A DNA stretch of 29,452 nt from CAYQTO01 sp964420455 (GTDB lineage Bacteria > Sumerlaeota > Sumerlaeia > SLMS01), in NCBI GenBank assembly GCA_964420455.1, contig CAYQTO010000023.1:1-29452 (forward strand). Reading direction: 5' to 3'. The position numbers were made by a program, and so were the translations under genes. Under the pieces are notes generated by a model, which saw only the letters and a program-made list of their open reading frames with translations, was not told where the DNA came from and ran no database searches. Shown piece by piece: positions 8,499-16,468 of this stretch (position 1 is the stretch's first letter; each line of letters begins with the position of its first letter).

Positions 8499-9114
8499 CG
8501 TATTCGATCAGGAATCGGCGGTAGCGGGCGAGTTGCTCGCGACCGTTCATGCGCAGGTCCACCTGGCCGAGAATCACGACGCCACAACCGAGATCCAGGT
8601 TGTTGAACCCGAGTGACATGACCGCCGGGAGGTCGATGGGGGGCAGGTCGAAGTCGAGATCGATGGTCTTGATGCGACGGGGCTCGATCTCGATCTCGCG
8701 GCGGTACCGCGGGAGATAGTCGGGCGGGTCGACGGACTTCTGATAGCCATAGCGGCCGAAGGCGGGCCGCATGCGACGGACGGGGCTGGGGGGGATGTTC
8801 TGGAGCTCAAGGTTGTAGAACCACACCGTGCCGACCCGCGCGGGGGTCGTGTTCGTGGTCAGCTCGTCGTCTTCCTCGAAGAGATAGAGTGCTTCCGCGG
8901 GGGCCGAGAGCTTCAGCGTGCACGTCGTCGTGTTCTCGATCTCGATGGTGATGCGATACATGGTGGCGGAATGGGGTCCATGGGCGACGATGCGGATGGG
9001 GGGGTCGTCCTTCACCTCGACCGGTTCCTCGAGATAGGGAACAACGATGGTGGTGGCGAAGGCGGGCGCCGCCACGAGGAGGAGAAGGAGGACGGCAACG
9101 ATACAGCGCGTCAT
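8488..9114 (-). CDS. Secreted protein of unknown function
   Basis: A 208-residue product. ATG 9114 is preferred over an in-frame ATG at 9231, because it begins a textbook signal peptide: MTRC, a run of leucine and valine, then APAFA as the cleavage site at about residue 20. The mature part looks beta-rich. It has a conserved-looking IVVPYLEEPVEV start, a middle section with ITIEIENTT like an immunoglobulin-type or DUF-type domain, and a C-terminal section with LGFNNLDLGCGVVILGQ. I recognise no family. It is divergent from the helicase gene (174 bases between starts) and convergent with the helical-repeat gene. Upstream AGG is a weak ribosome-binding site. Confidence 0.65.
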   Translation of the reverse strand: MTRCIVAVLLLLLVAAPAFATTIVVPYLEEPVEVKDDPPIRIVAHGPHSATMYRITIEIENTTTCTLKLSAPAEALYLFEEDDELTTNTTPARVGTVWFYNLELQNIPPSPVRRMRPAFGRYGYQKSVDPPDYLPRYRREIEIEPRRIKTIDLDFDLPPIDLPAVMSLGFNNLDLGCGVVILGQVDLRMNGREQLARYRRFLIEYVRN

Positions 9115-9288
9115 GATGTTGAGGCCTGACCGCGGGAATGATGGTGCGGGAGGAGGATACGCGAGGCCGCGCCGTTGTGAAGGCTTTTCACGCGCCGGTC
9201 GGGGATCGACGAAACCGGTCGACGGTGTCACGGCCCGCGTCTACAAGGCGGATTCACGATTTCCCGAGGGAGGGCGGCCCGGGTTCCC

Positions 9289-12042
9289 ATGACCCCGCCG
9301 ATCGAAGGTCCGGTAAGCCACACCTTTTCCGCCGAGGCAGCGGCGGCCTGCGCGGCGGAGATTCGCGAGGCACGCGGCGTCGAGGTGTTCTTCATCGGCC
9401 GGCGGGACGAGACCGGCCTCGTCACCGAGGTCGAGTCCCACGCCTATGGCACCGACAGCGCCGTGCCCGCCATCACCAGCCAGGCCCAGCCCGGCGACGT
9501 CATCATCCACAACCACCCGGGGGGCGACCTGACACCTTCGGAGGCGGACATCTCCATCGCCTCGCGCCTCGGCAACGATGGCATCGGCTGCTACATCATC
9601 AACAACGAGTGCACGGTGTGCCGGGTGGTCACGCGCCCCCACGATCCCGTGCGCAAGGTGCTGCTGGAGGAGGACGAGGTGCTCGAGCGGCTGAGTCCGG
9701 GGGGCCAGCTCGCGACGGCGCTGGAGGCCACCCACGGCGACCGCCGCAGGTACGAAGACCGGCCCCAGCAGCGCGACATGGCCCGCCGCGTCACCGGCGC
9801 CCTCAACCACGACGGCATCGCCCTTGTCGAGGCGGGCACCGGCACCGGCAAGTCTTTCGCCTACCTCGTGCCGGCGCTCATGTATGCCCTCAAGAACCGC
9901 GAGCGCGTCGTCGTCAGCACCAACACCATCAGTCTCCAGAACCAACTGCTCCACAGCGACATCCCGACGGTGCTGGCGGCGCTCGGCGGGGGCGACGATC
10001 TCCCGGTGGAGATCGTCAAGGGACGAAGCAACTACGTCTGCAAGCGCAAGGCGTCCTTTGCCGAGGCGGAGGCGCAGACGCTCCTCGAGGACGACATGAT
10101 CGAGGAACTGCGCAGCGTACTGGAGTGGGCGCGGGATTCCCCCACCGGCGATCTCCAGGACCTGCCGCAACGCCCCCGGGGCGACGTGTGGGACCGCGTG
10201 AAGTCCGAGTCCGACAACTGCCTCCGGGTACGCTGCCCTTTCTACGAGGAATGCTTCTTCTACAACTCGCGGCGTCGGGCGGCGCGCGCGCGGCTGCTGA
10301 TCGTCAACCACTCGCTGCTGATGAGCGACCTGGCGGTGCGCCGGTCTTCGGGTAACTATACGGGCGCGGCGGTCCTGCCGCCTTACCGGCGGCTGGTCAT
10401 CGACGAGGCCCACCACCTGGAGGACGTGGCAACCAACAGCCTCGGGCAGCAGATCACCCGCGCCGGCCTGCGGCAACTCCTCGGGCGCCTCTACCGGCGC
10501 GATGGCAACAATGCCCGGGGCGTCCTCGCCAACGTGATCGAGGAGGTGGACGAACTCATCCGCCAGGACCGCCTGCAGGGGGATTGCACCCTGCGGGAGG
10601 ACGTTCTCTTCGGTGTCCAGTCGCGCCTGCCGGATTTACGCGAGACCCTCGAGTTCCAGTTCGACGAGTTTGTGGCGGCCTTCCTGGAGATGGAGGGCCT
10701 GGGCGAGGTGCGCCCCCGCGAACCGGTCCGCCAGCGGCTCAAGCCCGACCTCGCCCGACGCGACGACTGGCACGAGCGGGTCGTTCCCCCCCTGCATCAG
10801 ATGGCGACGGACCTTGCGGAGTTCACCTCGCTCCAGCGGCGCATCCTCGAGGAGGCGGACGAGAAACTCCCCGAATCGGTGTTGCGGCGGCTCGTGAATC
10901 CCCTCCTTGAGTGGTCCGCTCTCGTGGGCCGGCTGGAATCCCTGCGCCAGACGATTCTTTCCGTGCTCGACGTGGAAGACCGCGAGAACTGTCGGTGGAT
11001 CGAAATCCAGCGACGATCGGGGGGGGACGGCCGCGGCTCCTCGTCCTCCCCGCGGGAGTTGCTGGTGCGTCTTTGCCTCGCCCCGATCGATGTTCGCCAC
11101 CTCCTTCGCGAGGCCCTCCACGACCGCATGAAGTCCGAGGTGCTCACCTCCGCCACGCTGGCGGTCGACCGGCGGTTCGATTACCTCCGCGCCCGCACCG
11201 GCATCCCCGCACCGCCCCCGCCAACCCCCCCGCCCACCGAATACGACGAGGACGGCTACCCCATTATCGACCGCACTCCGGTGCCCGCGCGCCTCGTTAC
11301 CGAGGACCTGCTCCCCTCGCCCTTCGACTACCGCAACCGGGTCTTCCTCGGCGTGCCCAACGACCTGCCGGACCCGCGCGAGAACGGCTTCAACGACGCC
11401 TTTACCGACATGGTTCTTCGCGCCGTGGCGGCCAACTCCGGCGGCGTCTTTATCCTGTTCACAAGCTACGCGATGCTGTCGCGGGTGGCGGACCAGTGCG
11501 TGCCGACGCTCCGGCGGCTCGGGCGCGAGACCTTTCGCCAGGACCGCGAGAAGTTCGGCGCGGACCATCGCCGCCTCCTCGCCAATGGCCACCCGATGGT
11601 GATCTTTGGTGCCGCCACCTTCTGGGAAGGGATCGACGTTCCCGGCTCGGCCCTCGAAACGGTGATCATCCCCCGGCTTCCCTTCGCCGTGCCGACCGAT
11701 CCCGTCCAGGAGGCCCAGTTCGAGGCCCTCAAGGCCGCCGGCGGCGACCCCTTCGACGAACTCGTCGTCCCCCGCGCGGTCATCCGCCTCAAGCAGGGCT
11801 TTGGCCGCCTCATCCGCAACCGCACCGACTTCGGCGCGGTGCTCATCGCCGATCGCCGCGTCGTCCAGATGCGCTACGGACGCCGCTTTCTCAACAGCCT
11901 CCCCGACACACCGGTCCGCGAGGCACCCCTGCTCGAACTCATGGGGCAACTCCGCGCTTTCTTCGACAGGTACTCGGGAAGAATGCAGTCCGCCGCCGAC
12001 CGACCGCGAGGGGTGCCTCGTCCTTCGCCCGGTCCGCTCTGA
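9289..12042 (+). CDS. DinG/XPD-type DNA helicase with an N-terminal JAB (JAMM) domain
   Basis: A 917-residue superfamily 2 helicase. Residues about 10-115 form a JAB domain with the full metal-site pattern: E32, H74-x-H76, S84, D87. The helicase part has Walker A GTGTGKS (183-189), four cysteines (C251, C311, C316, C322) placed as in the [4Fe-4S] domain of DinG/XPD, DEAH at 372-375, and motif VI QGFGRLIR (836-843). DinG-like enzymes unwind 5'-tailed duplexes, R-loops and other structures during repair. JAB domains cleave isopeptide bonds or, in RadC-type proteins, have unknown repair-linked roles. The start at ATG 9289 has GAGGGAGGG about 14 bases upstream. No partner genes are adjacent. The helicase assignment is firm; the JAB activity is inferred from the metal ligands. 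Confidence 0.92.
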   Translation: MTPPIEGPVSHTFSAEAAAACAAEIREARGVEVFFIGRRDETGLVTEVESHAYGTDSAVPAITSQAQPGDVIIHNHPGGDLTPSEADISIASRLGNDGIGCYIINNECTVCRVVTRPHDPVRKVLLEEDEVLERLSPGGQLATALEATHGDRRRYEDRPQQRDMARRVTGALNHDGIALVEAGTGTGKSFAYLVPALMYALKNRERVVVSTNTISLQNQLLHSDIPTVLAALGGGDDLPVEIVKGRSNYVCKRKASFAEAEAQTLLEDDMIEELRSVLEWARDSPTGDLQDLPQRPRGDVWDRVKSESDNCLRVRCPFYEECFFYNSRRRAARARLLIVNHSLLMSDLAVRRSSGNYTGAAVLPPYRRLVIDEAHHLEDVATNSLGQQITRAGLRQLLGRLYRRDGNNARGVLANVIEEVDELIRQDRLQGDCTLREDVLFGVQSRLPDLRETLEFQFDEFVAAFLEMEGLGEVRPREPVRQRLKPDLARRDDWHERVVPPLHQMATDLAEFTSLQRRILEEADEKLPESVLRRLVNPLLEWSALVGRLESLRQTILSVLDVEDRENCRWIEIQRRSGGDGRGSSSSPRELLVRLCLAPIDVRHLLREALHDRMKSEVLTSATLAVDRRFDYLRARTGIPAPPPPTPPPTEYDEDGYPIIDRTPVPARLVTEDLLPSPFDYRNRVFLGVPNDLPDPRENGFNDAFTDMVLRAVAANSGGVFILFTSYAMLSRVADQCVPTLRRLGRETFRQDREKFGADHRRLLANGHPMVIFGAATFWEGIDVPGSALETVIIPRLPFAVPTDPVQEAQFEALKAAGGDPFDELVVPRAVIRLKQGFGRLIRNRTDFGAVLIADRRVVQMRYGRRFLNSLPDTPVREAPLLELMGQLRAFFDRYSGRMQSAADRPRGVPRPSPGPL

Positions 12043-12107
12043 GCGGATCCGCCGGCGGGGGCTCCGGTGCCAGGCGTCTCCGCGGTGGCATCCGGGCGGG
12101 CAAAAAC

Positions 12108-12141
12108 ACGAGCCCCCGGCGGGGTGCCGGGGGCTCGTTTT
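12108..12141. terminator. Strong bidirectional intrinsic terminator between the helicase gene and groEL
   Basis: A perfect 13-bp stem (ACGAGCCCCCGGC at 12108-12120, its complement at 12126-12138) with a 5-base loop. TTTT follows on the plus strand (12138-12141), and AAAAA (12102-12106) provides a T-run on the minus strand. It sits 66 bases after the helicase stop and about 31 bases after the groEL stop, so it can end both convergent transcripts. Confidence 0.9.
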
Positions 12142-12171
12142 GGGGAACGGTGGGTGGGAGGATGGTGTGGC

Positions 12172-13803
12172 TTAGTACATGCCGCCCATGCCGCCCATGC
12201 CCGCGGCACCAGCACCGGCGCCGGGCTCTTCCTTTTCCTTCACCTCGGTGATGAGGCACTCGGTGGTGATGAGGAGGCCGGAGATGGAGGCGGCGTTCTG
12301 GAGGGCGCTGCGGGTGACCTTCTTGGGGTCGATGACGCCGGCTTCAACGAGGTCCTCGTACTCGCCGGTGGCGGCGTTGTAGCCGTTGTTGCCCTTCTCG
12401 TTCTTGATCTTCTCGACGATGATGGAGCCTTCCTGTCCGGCGTTGGCGGCGATGAGCTTGGCCGGGGCCTCGACCGCGCGAAGGACGATGGTGAAGCCGG
12501 AGGCCTCGTCGCCCGTCTGGTCGTTCTTGATGGCCTGGGCCGCGCGGATCAGGGCCACGCCACCACCGGCGACGATGCCTTCCTCGACGGCGGCGCGGGT
12601 CGCGTGGAGGGCGTCCTCAACGCGGGCCTTCTTCTCCTTCATTTCGATTTCCGAAGCGCCGCCGACCTTGATGACGGCCACGCCGCCGGCGAGCTTCGCG
12701 AGGCGCTCCTGGAGCTTCTCGCGGTCGTAGTCGCTGGTCGACTCGTCGATCTGGCGCTGGATCTGGGTCTTGCGCCCCTCGATGCCGTCGGTCGAGCCGC
12801 CGCCCTCGATGATGACCGTGTTTTCCTTCTCGATTTTGACGGTCTGGGCGCGACCGAGATCCTCAACCCGGGTGTTCTCCAGCTTCAGGCCCGCGTCTTC
12901 GCTGATAACCTTGCCGCCGGTCAGGATCGCGATGTCCTCGAGCATGGCCTTGCGGCGGTCGCCGAAGCCCGGCGCCTTGACCGCGCACACGTTCAGGATG
13001 CCGCGGAGCTTGTTCACCACGAGCGTGGCCAGCGCCTCGCCCTCGATGTCCTCGGCGATGATCAGCAGCGGCTTACCTGCCTGTGCCACCTTCTCGAGAA
13101 CCGGCAGCAGGTCCTTCATGCTCGAGATCTTCTTGTCGTAGATCAGGAGGAAGGCGTCCTGCAGCTCCGCCACCATCTTCTCCGTGTCGGTCACGAAGTA
13201 GGGCGAGAGGTAGCCCTTGTCGAACTGCATGCCCTCCACGAGGTCGAGCTCGGTCTCGATGCCCTTGGCTTCCTCGACGGTGATGACGCCGTCCTTGCCG
13301 ACCTTGTCCATGGCGTCGGCGATCAGCTCGCCGATGGTGGAGTCACCGTTGGCCGAGATGGTGGCAACCTGGGCGATCTTGTTGTGTTCGCGGGTTTCGA
13401 TCTTGATCTTGGCCAGCTCGGCAACGATGGCCTCAACGGCCTTGTCGATGCCGCGCTTGATGCTCATGGGGTTGGCGCCTGCGGCGACCAGCTTCATGCC
13501 TTCGCGATAGATCGACTGGGCCAGGATGGTCGCGGTGGTGGTGCCGTCGCCGGCCACGTCGCTGGTCTTGCTCGCGACCTCGCGCACCATCTGCGCCCCC
13601 ATGTTCTCGTAGGGATCCTCGAGTTCGATCTCCTTCGCCACGGACACGCCATCCTTGGTGATCGTCGGCGCGCCAAACTTCTTGTCCAGCACCACGTTGC
13701 GGCCCTTCGGGCCCAGCGTGACCTTCACTGCTTCTGCCAGCTTGTCCACACCGCGAGCGATCGCCGTCCGGGCGTCTTCGCTGTAGAGCATCTGCTTCGC
13801 CAT
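12172..13803 (-). CDS. groL: Chaperonin GroEL (Hsp60)
   Basis: The 543-residue large chaperonin subunit, which forms the double-ring ATP-driven folding chamber with GroES. The sequence is full-length and canonical: the equatorial ATP site VTLGPKGRNVV (about 28-38), the catalytic aspartate D86 in GDGTTTAT, the apical domain (VEGMQFDKGYLSPYF), EGIVAGGGVAL near 410, and the C-terminal GGM tail ending GMGGMGGMY. CAGGAG lies about ten bases before the ATG. It is second in the groES-groEL operon, 77 bases after groES, and is followed by the strong terminator at 12108-12141. Confidence 0.99.
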   Translation of the reverse strand: MAKQMLYSEDARTAIARGVDKLAEAVKVTLGPKGRNVVLDKKFGAPTITKDGVSVAKEIELEDPYENMGAQMVREVASKTSDVAGDGTTTATILAQSIYREGMKLVAAGANPMSIKRGIDKAVEAIVAELAKIKIETREHNKIAQVATISANGDSTIGELIADAMDKVGKDGVITVEEAKGIETELDLVEGMQFDKGYLSPYFVTDTEKMVAELQDAFLLIYDKKISSMKDLLPVLEKVAQAGKPLLIIAEDIEGEALATLVVNKLRGILNVCAVKAPGFGDRRKAMLEDIAILTGGKVISEDAGLKLENTRVEDLGRAQTVKIEKENTVIIEGGGSTDGIEGRKTQIQRQIDESTSDYDREKLQERLAKLAGGVAVIKVGGASEIEMKEKKARVEDALHATRAAVEEGIVAGGGVALIRAAQAIKNDQTGDEASGFTIVLRAVEAPAKLIAANAGQEGSIIVEKIKNEKGNNGYNAATGEYEDLVEAGVIDPKKVTRSALQNAASISGLLITTECLITEVKEKEEPGAGAGAAGMGGMGGMY

Positions 13804-13880
13804 TGTGCTCGTCTCCTGTTGGATTGGTGAGAGATTGGGGAGTGGGGAGGAAGAGGCAACGGGGCCTCACGCCGGCCCGG

Positions 13881-14177
13881 TTAGTCTTCGGTGACGACCG
13901 CGAGGATCTCGCTCTCGCGGATGATCAGGTACTCCTTGCCGCCGAACTTCACGTCGGTGCCGGCATACTTGCCATAGAGCACGCGGTCGCCCGCCTTGAC
14001 GGAAAGCGGGGTGATCTTTCCCTCGTCGCTCTTGGAGCCTTCGCCGACGGCGACCACCTTGCCCTCGATCGGCTTTTCCTTCGCCGTGTCGGGGATGATG
14101 ATGCCGCCGCTGCTCTTCTGCTCATCTTCCTCGATCCGCTCGATGAGCACGCGGTCATGCAGGGGCTTGATCGGCAT
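13881..14177 (-). CDS. groS: Co-chaperonin GroES
   Basis: The 98-residue ring cap of GroEL. ATG 14177 is chosen because MPIKPLHDRVLIERI is the standard N-terminus and AAAGGAG lies about seven bases upstream; the frame is open further upstream without family sequence. The mobile loop that contacts GroEL is visible (SSGGIIIPDT at about 22-31), as is the C-terminal GKEYLIIRESEILAVV. It is the first gene of the operon. No CIRCE (HrcA) inverted repeat was found upstream; a sigma-54-type element is present instead. Confidence 0.98.
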   Translation of the reverse strand: MPIKPLHDRVLIERIEEDEQKSSGGIIIPDTAKEKPIEGKVVAVGEGSKSDEGKITPLSVKAGDRVLYGKYAGTDVKFGGKEYLIIRESEILAVVTED

Positions 14178-14230
14178 GGTACTTCTCCTTTCCCTGTCCG
14201 GGAGTGGGTAAATTGGTCGGGCAGGCAAAA

Positions 14231-14246
14231 GGCAATCGCGGTGCCA
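14231..14246 (-). promoter_or_regulatory. Sigma-54-type -24/-12 promoter element upstream of groES
   Basis: Read on the minus strand the element is TGGCACCGCGATTGCC. It matches TGGCAC-N5-TTGC with the exact GG-to-GC spacing of sigma-54 promoters. Predicted transcription would begin near 14220, leaving a 5' leader of about 43 bases before groES. The same bases include a small inverted repeat (ATCGC / GCGAT around TGGCACC), so a regulator-binding palindrome is an alternative. No sigma-54 gene or enhancer-binding protein gene is in the window. Confidence 0.5.
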
Positions 14247-14406
14247 GCGATCTGATTTGCCCCCGGCATGCTCCAAACCCAGTATTTCCAGGAATTCACG
14301 GAGCCCTCCCGAGCCGCCCCGGGGCGAATATGACTCCCCATGATACACTGACGCGCTTTGCCCCCGGGCCCCTGTTTCCCCAAGGCCTCAGCAGCCCACC
14401 GGAAAC

Positions 14407-14442
14407 AAAAAAACCGGCGAGTGAGACAGACTCACCCGCCGG
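14407..14442 (-). terminator. Intrinsic terminator of rpmG
   Basis: On the minus strand a 12-bp stem (CCGGCGGGTGAG with CTCACTCGCCGG, including one G-U pair) closes a TCTGT loop and is followed by seven Ts (plus-strand A7 at 14407-14413). It lies 37 bases after the rpmG stop and separates rpmG from groES transcription. The G-U pair becomes an A-C mismatch on the other strand, so the signal favours minus-strand transcripts. Confidence 0.93.
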
Positions 14443-14478
14443 CGCAAAACCGTGCGACTCCCTGATTCCGAGCCCCGG

Positions 14479-14664
14479 TTACTTCACCTCGCGGTGCACC
14501 GTGTGCTTCTTCAGGAAGGGGTTGTACTTCTTGATCTCCAGCGGCGCCGTTGTGTTCTTGCGGTTCTTCGTCGTGTGGTAGCGCGACATGCCCGGCACGC
14601 CGGAGTCCTTTTGCTCGGTGCACTGGAGGATGACCTGGTTGCGGTTGAGCTTCTTCTTCGCCAT
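14479..14664 (-). CDS. rpmG: Ribosomal protein bL33, cysteine-poor form
   Basis: A 61-residue 50S subunit protein. The start at ATG 14664 gives the standard MAKKK start; the frame runs on upstream but is not family-like. The core RYHTTKNRKN, LEIKKYNPFLKKHT and a basic end are typical of bL33. Zinc-binding bL33 carries two CxxC pairs. Here only one cysteine remains (LQCTEQ), and the second pair is replaced by NPFLKK, so this is the zinc-independent type. A short insertion (DSGVPGMS) precedes the conserved core, as in Verrucomicrobia-like homologues. It is apparently monocistronic with its own terminator. Confidence 0.93.
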   Translation of the reverse strand: MAKKKLNRNQVILQCTEQKDSGVPGMSRYHTTKNRKNTTAPLEIKKYNPFLKKHTVHREVK

Positions 14665-14955
14665 GGGGCGGGGACTCCGCGAAAAGGTGGCAGGAGGGCA
14701 GGCCCTATCCTGCGGGGCACAAAACGCTGCAGAGAGCCCGCCCCCGCGGCAATCGGATTTTTCATTCCCGGTGAAACCAGGTGGTCGGGATTTCCCGGGA
14801 GTTTCCCTCGGGATCGATGCGGATGGCAACCCACGCCCCAACGGCGGCGCCACATCCGTCGCCCCGGGTTTGGATCCGCGGGTGGCTATCGCGCAGGGTG
14901 CCGCGTGCCAACGGGACCCCCTGACCGCCCGGAGGAAGCGAAAGGGAGATTCGCG

Positions 14956-16233
14956 TCAGGCCGACCCGAGCGGCAGCCCCACCCGGAAGGTGGACCCCTC
15001 GCCCGGGTCGGATTCCACCAGCACGAACCCCTTGTGCGACCGGACGATTCCGAGGACAGCCGAGAGCCCGAGGCCCCGCCCCCGCTTCTTTGTCGAATAG
15101 AACGGCTGGAAAATCCGTTTCAAAACGACGGGATCGATGCCCGCGCCATTATCCGCGACCGTCAGCACGATATAGTGCCCCGCACGGGCTCCATTGGCGA
15201 CGACGTTCTCGCGCAGGGCCGCCTCGCCGACAGCCTCCCGCCCGAGGCTCACGCGGATCCGCCCGCCCTGCTCCGCCACCGCCTCCTGGGCGTTCCTCAG
15301 CAGGTTGAACACGAGTTGGCGAATCTGGCCGACCTCGGTGTCGATCCAGAGCGGTTCCTCGGTGATTTGGAACTGGAGGTCGATGCCACTGGGAAGTCCG
15401 GCCTCCAGGAGCCTCTGCATGCCGCGGAGGGTTCCGGGAATGTCGACCCGCTCGACAACGAACTGGCCGCGGCCGGAGAAGGCGAGGAGCTGGCGGGTCA
15501 GATCAGCAGCAGATTCGGCAGAGGTGCGGATTTCGAGAAGGGAGGGCATGGCCGGCGAGGATTCCGGGACGTCCATCATGGCGAGTTCGGCGCTGCCGAG
15601 GATGCCGACAAGCAGGTTGTTGAACTCGTGGGCGATCCCGCCGGCAAGGAGCCCGAGGCTTTCATACTGCTTGGAGATGTGCAGGGTCTGCTGCATGGCG
15701 CTGCGGTCGCGCTCGGCAACCAAACGCCGGAGCGCCCCGCTGGCGAAGGCGCCGATCTGGCTCGCCAGCCGCAGATCCTCTTCCGTATACCGGTTCTTCG
15801 TGTAGCTGTGGATCATGACCTCGCCCATGGGCCGGTCGCCGTCCAGGACCGGGGCCACCATGATCGACATCGAGCGGCGGGTGGCATCGCCCACGGGCAC
15901 CCAGTTGGGGCCCTCCTTGGGGTCCTGCCGATTAATGAGAAACGGTTTCGGCTTGTAGTCGGGATCGAAATTCGTCGGAAAGGTTGGGTGGTCCTCCACG
16001 GGGATTGCCCGCGGGGTTGCCTCCCCCTCGAAGGTATCCTCCGCATAGAGCGAGATATAGCCCTTCTCGGTGGGATCCACATGCGAGATGATAAAGGCCT
16101 CGTGTTGAAACAGCTTCCAGGAAAGACGGGCGGTCGCCTCGCCAAGAGCCCGGAGCGAACTGATCTCGGAAAGCTCGAGGCAGAATCCCACAAGCAAGGT
16201 CTGGCTTTCAAAGGAAGGGGGATGGGAGGACAC
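14956..16233 (-). CDS. Soluble GAF-domain sensor histidine kinase
   Basis: A 425-residue cytoplasmic kinase with no membrane span. Residues about 12-170 look like a GAF sensor domain. The dimerisation/phosphoacceptor helix GGIAHEFNNLL follows, with H202 as the likely phosphorylated residue. The ATPase domain has an N-box (NLLRNAQEAV), G1 (VADNGAGID), an F-box (FQPFYSTKKRGRG), G2 (GLGLSAV) and a closing GEGSTFRVGLP. The family resembles hybrid/NtrB-like kinases with an HEFNN H-box. No response regulator or receiver domain is adjacent, so it is an orphan. The start codon is GTG. A TATAAT element 30 bases upstream supports a start near here, though no Shine-Dalgarno sequence is visible. Confidence 0.88.
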   Translation of the reverse strand: MSSHPPSFESQTLLVGFCLELSEISSLRALGEATARLSWKLFQHEAFIISHVDPTEKGYISLYAEDTFEGEATPRAIPVEDHPTFPTNFDPDYKPKPFLINRQDPKEGPNWVPVGDATRRSMSIMVAPVLDGDRPMGEVMIHSYTKNRYTEEDLRLASQIGAFASGALRRLVAERDRSAMQQTLHISKQYESLGLLAGGIAHEFNNLLVGILGSAELAMMDVPESSPAMPSLLEIRTSAESAADLTRQLLAFSGRGQFVVERVDIPGTLRGMQRLLEAGLPSGIDLQFQITEEPLWIDTEVGQIRQLVFNLLRNAQEAVAEQGGRIRVSLGREAVGEAALRENVVANGARAGHYIVLTVADNGAGIDPVVLKRIFQPFYSTKKRGRGLGLSAVLGIVRSHKGFVLVESDPGEGSTFRVGLPLGSA

Positions 16234-16468
16234 GGCGGTTGGCCTTTCGACAATACGTACTGATTATATCCATCCCTCCTCCACATCCGCAGAAATTTGG
16301 GGGAATTTTCCTTCGCGGCGAAAGGACAATTCTTGCTGTCAGGACCGCGCGCCGGGGCCGGCACGGGGCGGCTAGGGGATTGACGGCAGCAGGGGCCCTG
16401 CGCTTGATACCGGCCCCGCCCGCGTGCCCCGCCGCGGGCACATCCGCCACCAGAATGGACGCCGACGA
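16234..16468. other. Divergent promoter region between the histidine kinase gene and valS
   Basis: This 235-base stretch includes an A/T-rich island (16262-16330), unusual for the window, holding the kinase TATAAT. On the plus strand TTGACG at about 16379 is a possible -35 for valS, but the -10 is poor. A near-perfect palindrome GCAGGGGCCCTGC lies just after it. I saw no T-box leader for valS. Confidence 0.4.
16263..16268 (-). promoter_or_regulatory. TATAAT -10 element for the histidine kinase gene
   Basis: A perfect TATAAT on the minus strand in a G+C-rich setting. Seventeen bases further upstream the hexamer TGCGGA is a poor -35 match. Transcription from here would give a leader of only about 20 bases before GTG 16233. 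Confidence 0.5.

Noticed and set aside
12067..13830. 587-codon open frame on the plus strand opposite groEL
   Set aside because: An antisense shadow caused by G/C-rich third positions. The product is low-complexity Leu/Asp/Gly/Val without any domain, and groEL on the other strand is certain.
14178..14350. CIRCE (HrcA) operator before groES
   Set aside because: No TTAGCACTC-N9-GAGTGCTAA or close variant is present on either strand.
16208..16273. A 21-codon leader ORF overlapping the start of the histidine kinase gene, with GGAGGAGGG just before its ATG
   Set aside because: The Shine-Dalgarno-like run is only about one base from the ATG, and the TATAAT lies inside this ORF, so a transcript from that promoter would not contain its start.
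16370..16468. T-box or attenuator leader for valS or leuS
   Set aside because: No T-box sequence, specifier stem or terminator/antiterminator pair is visible, and the upstream regions are too short.
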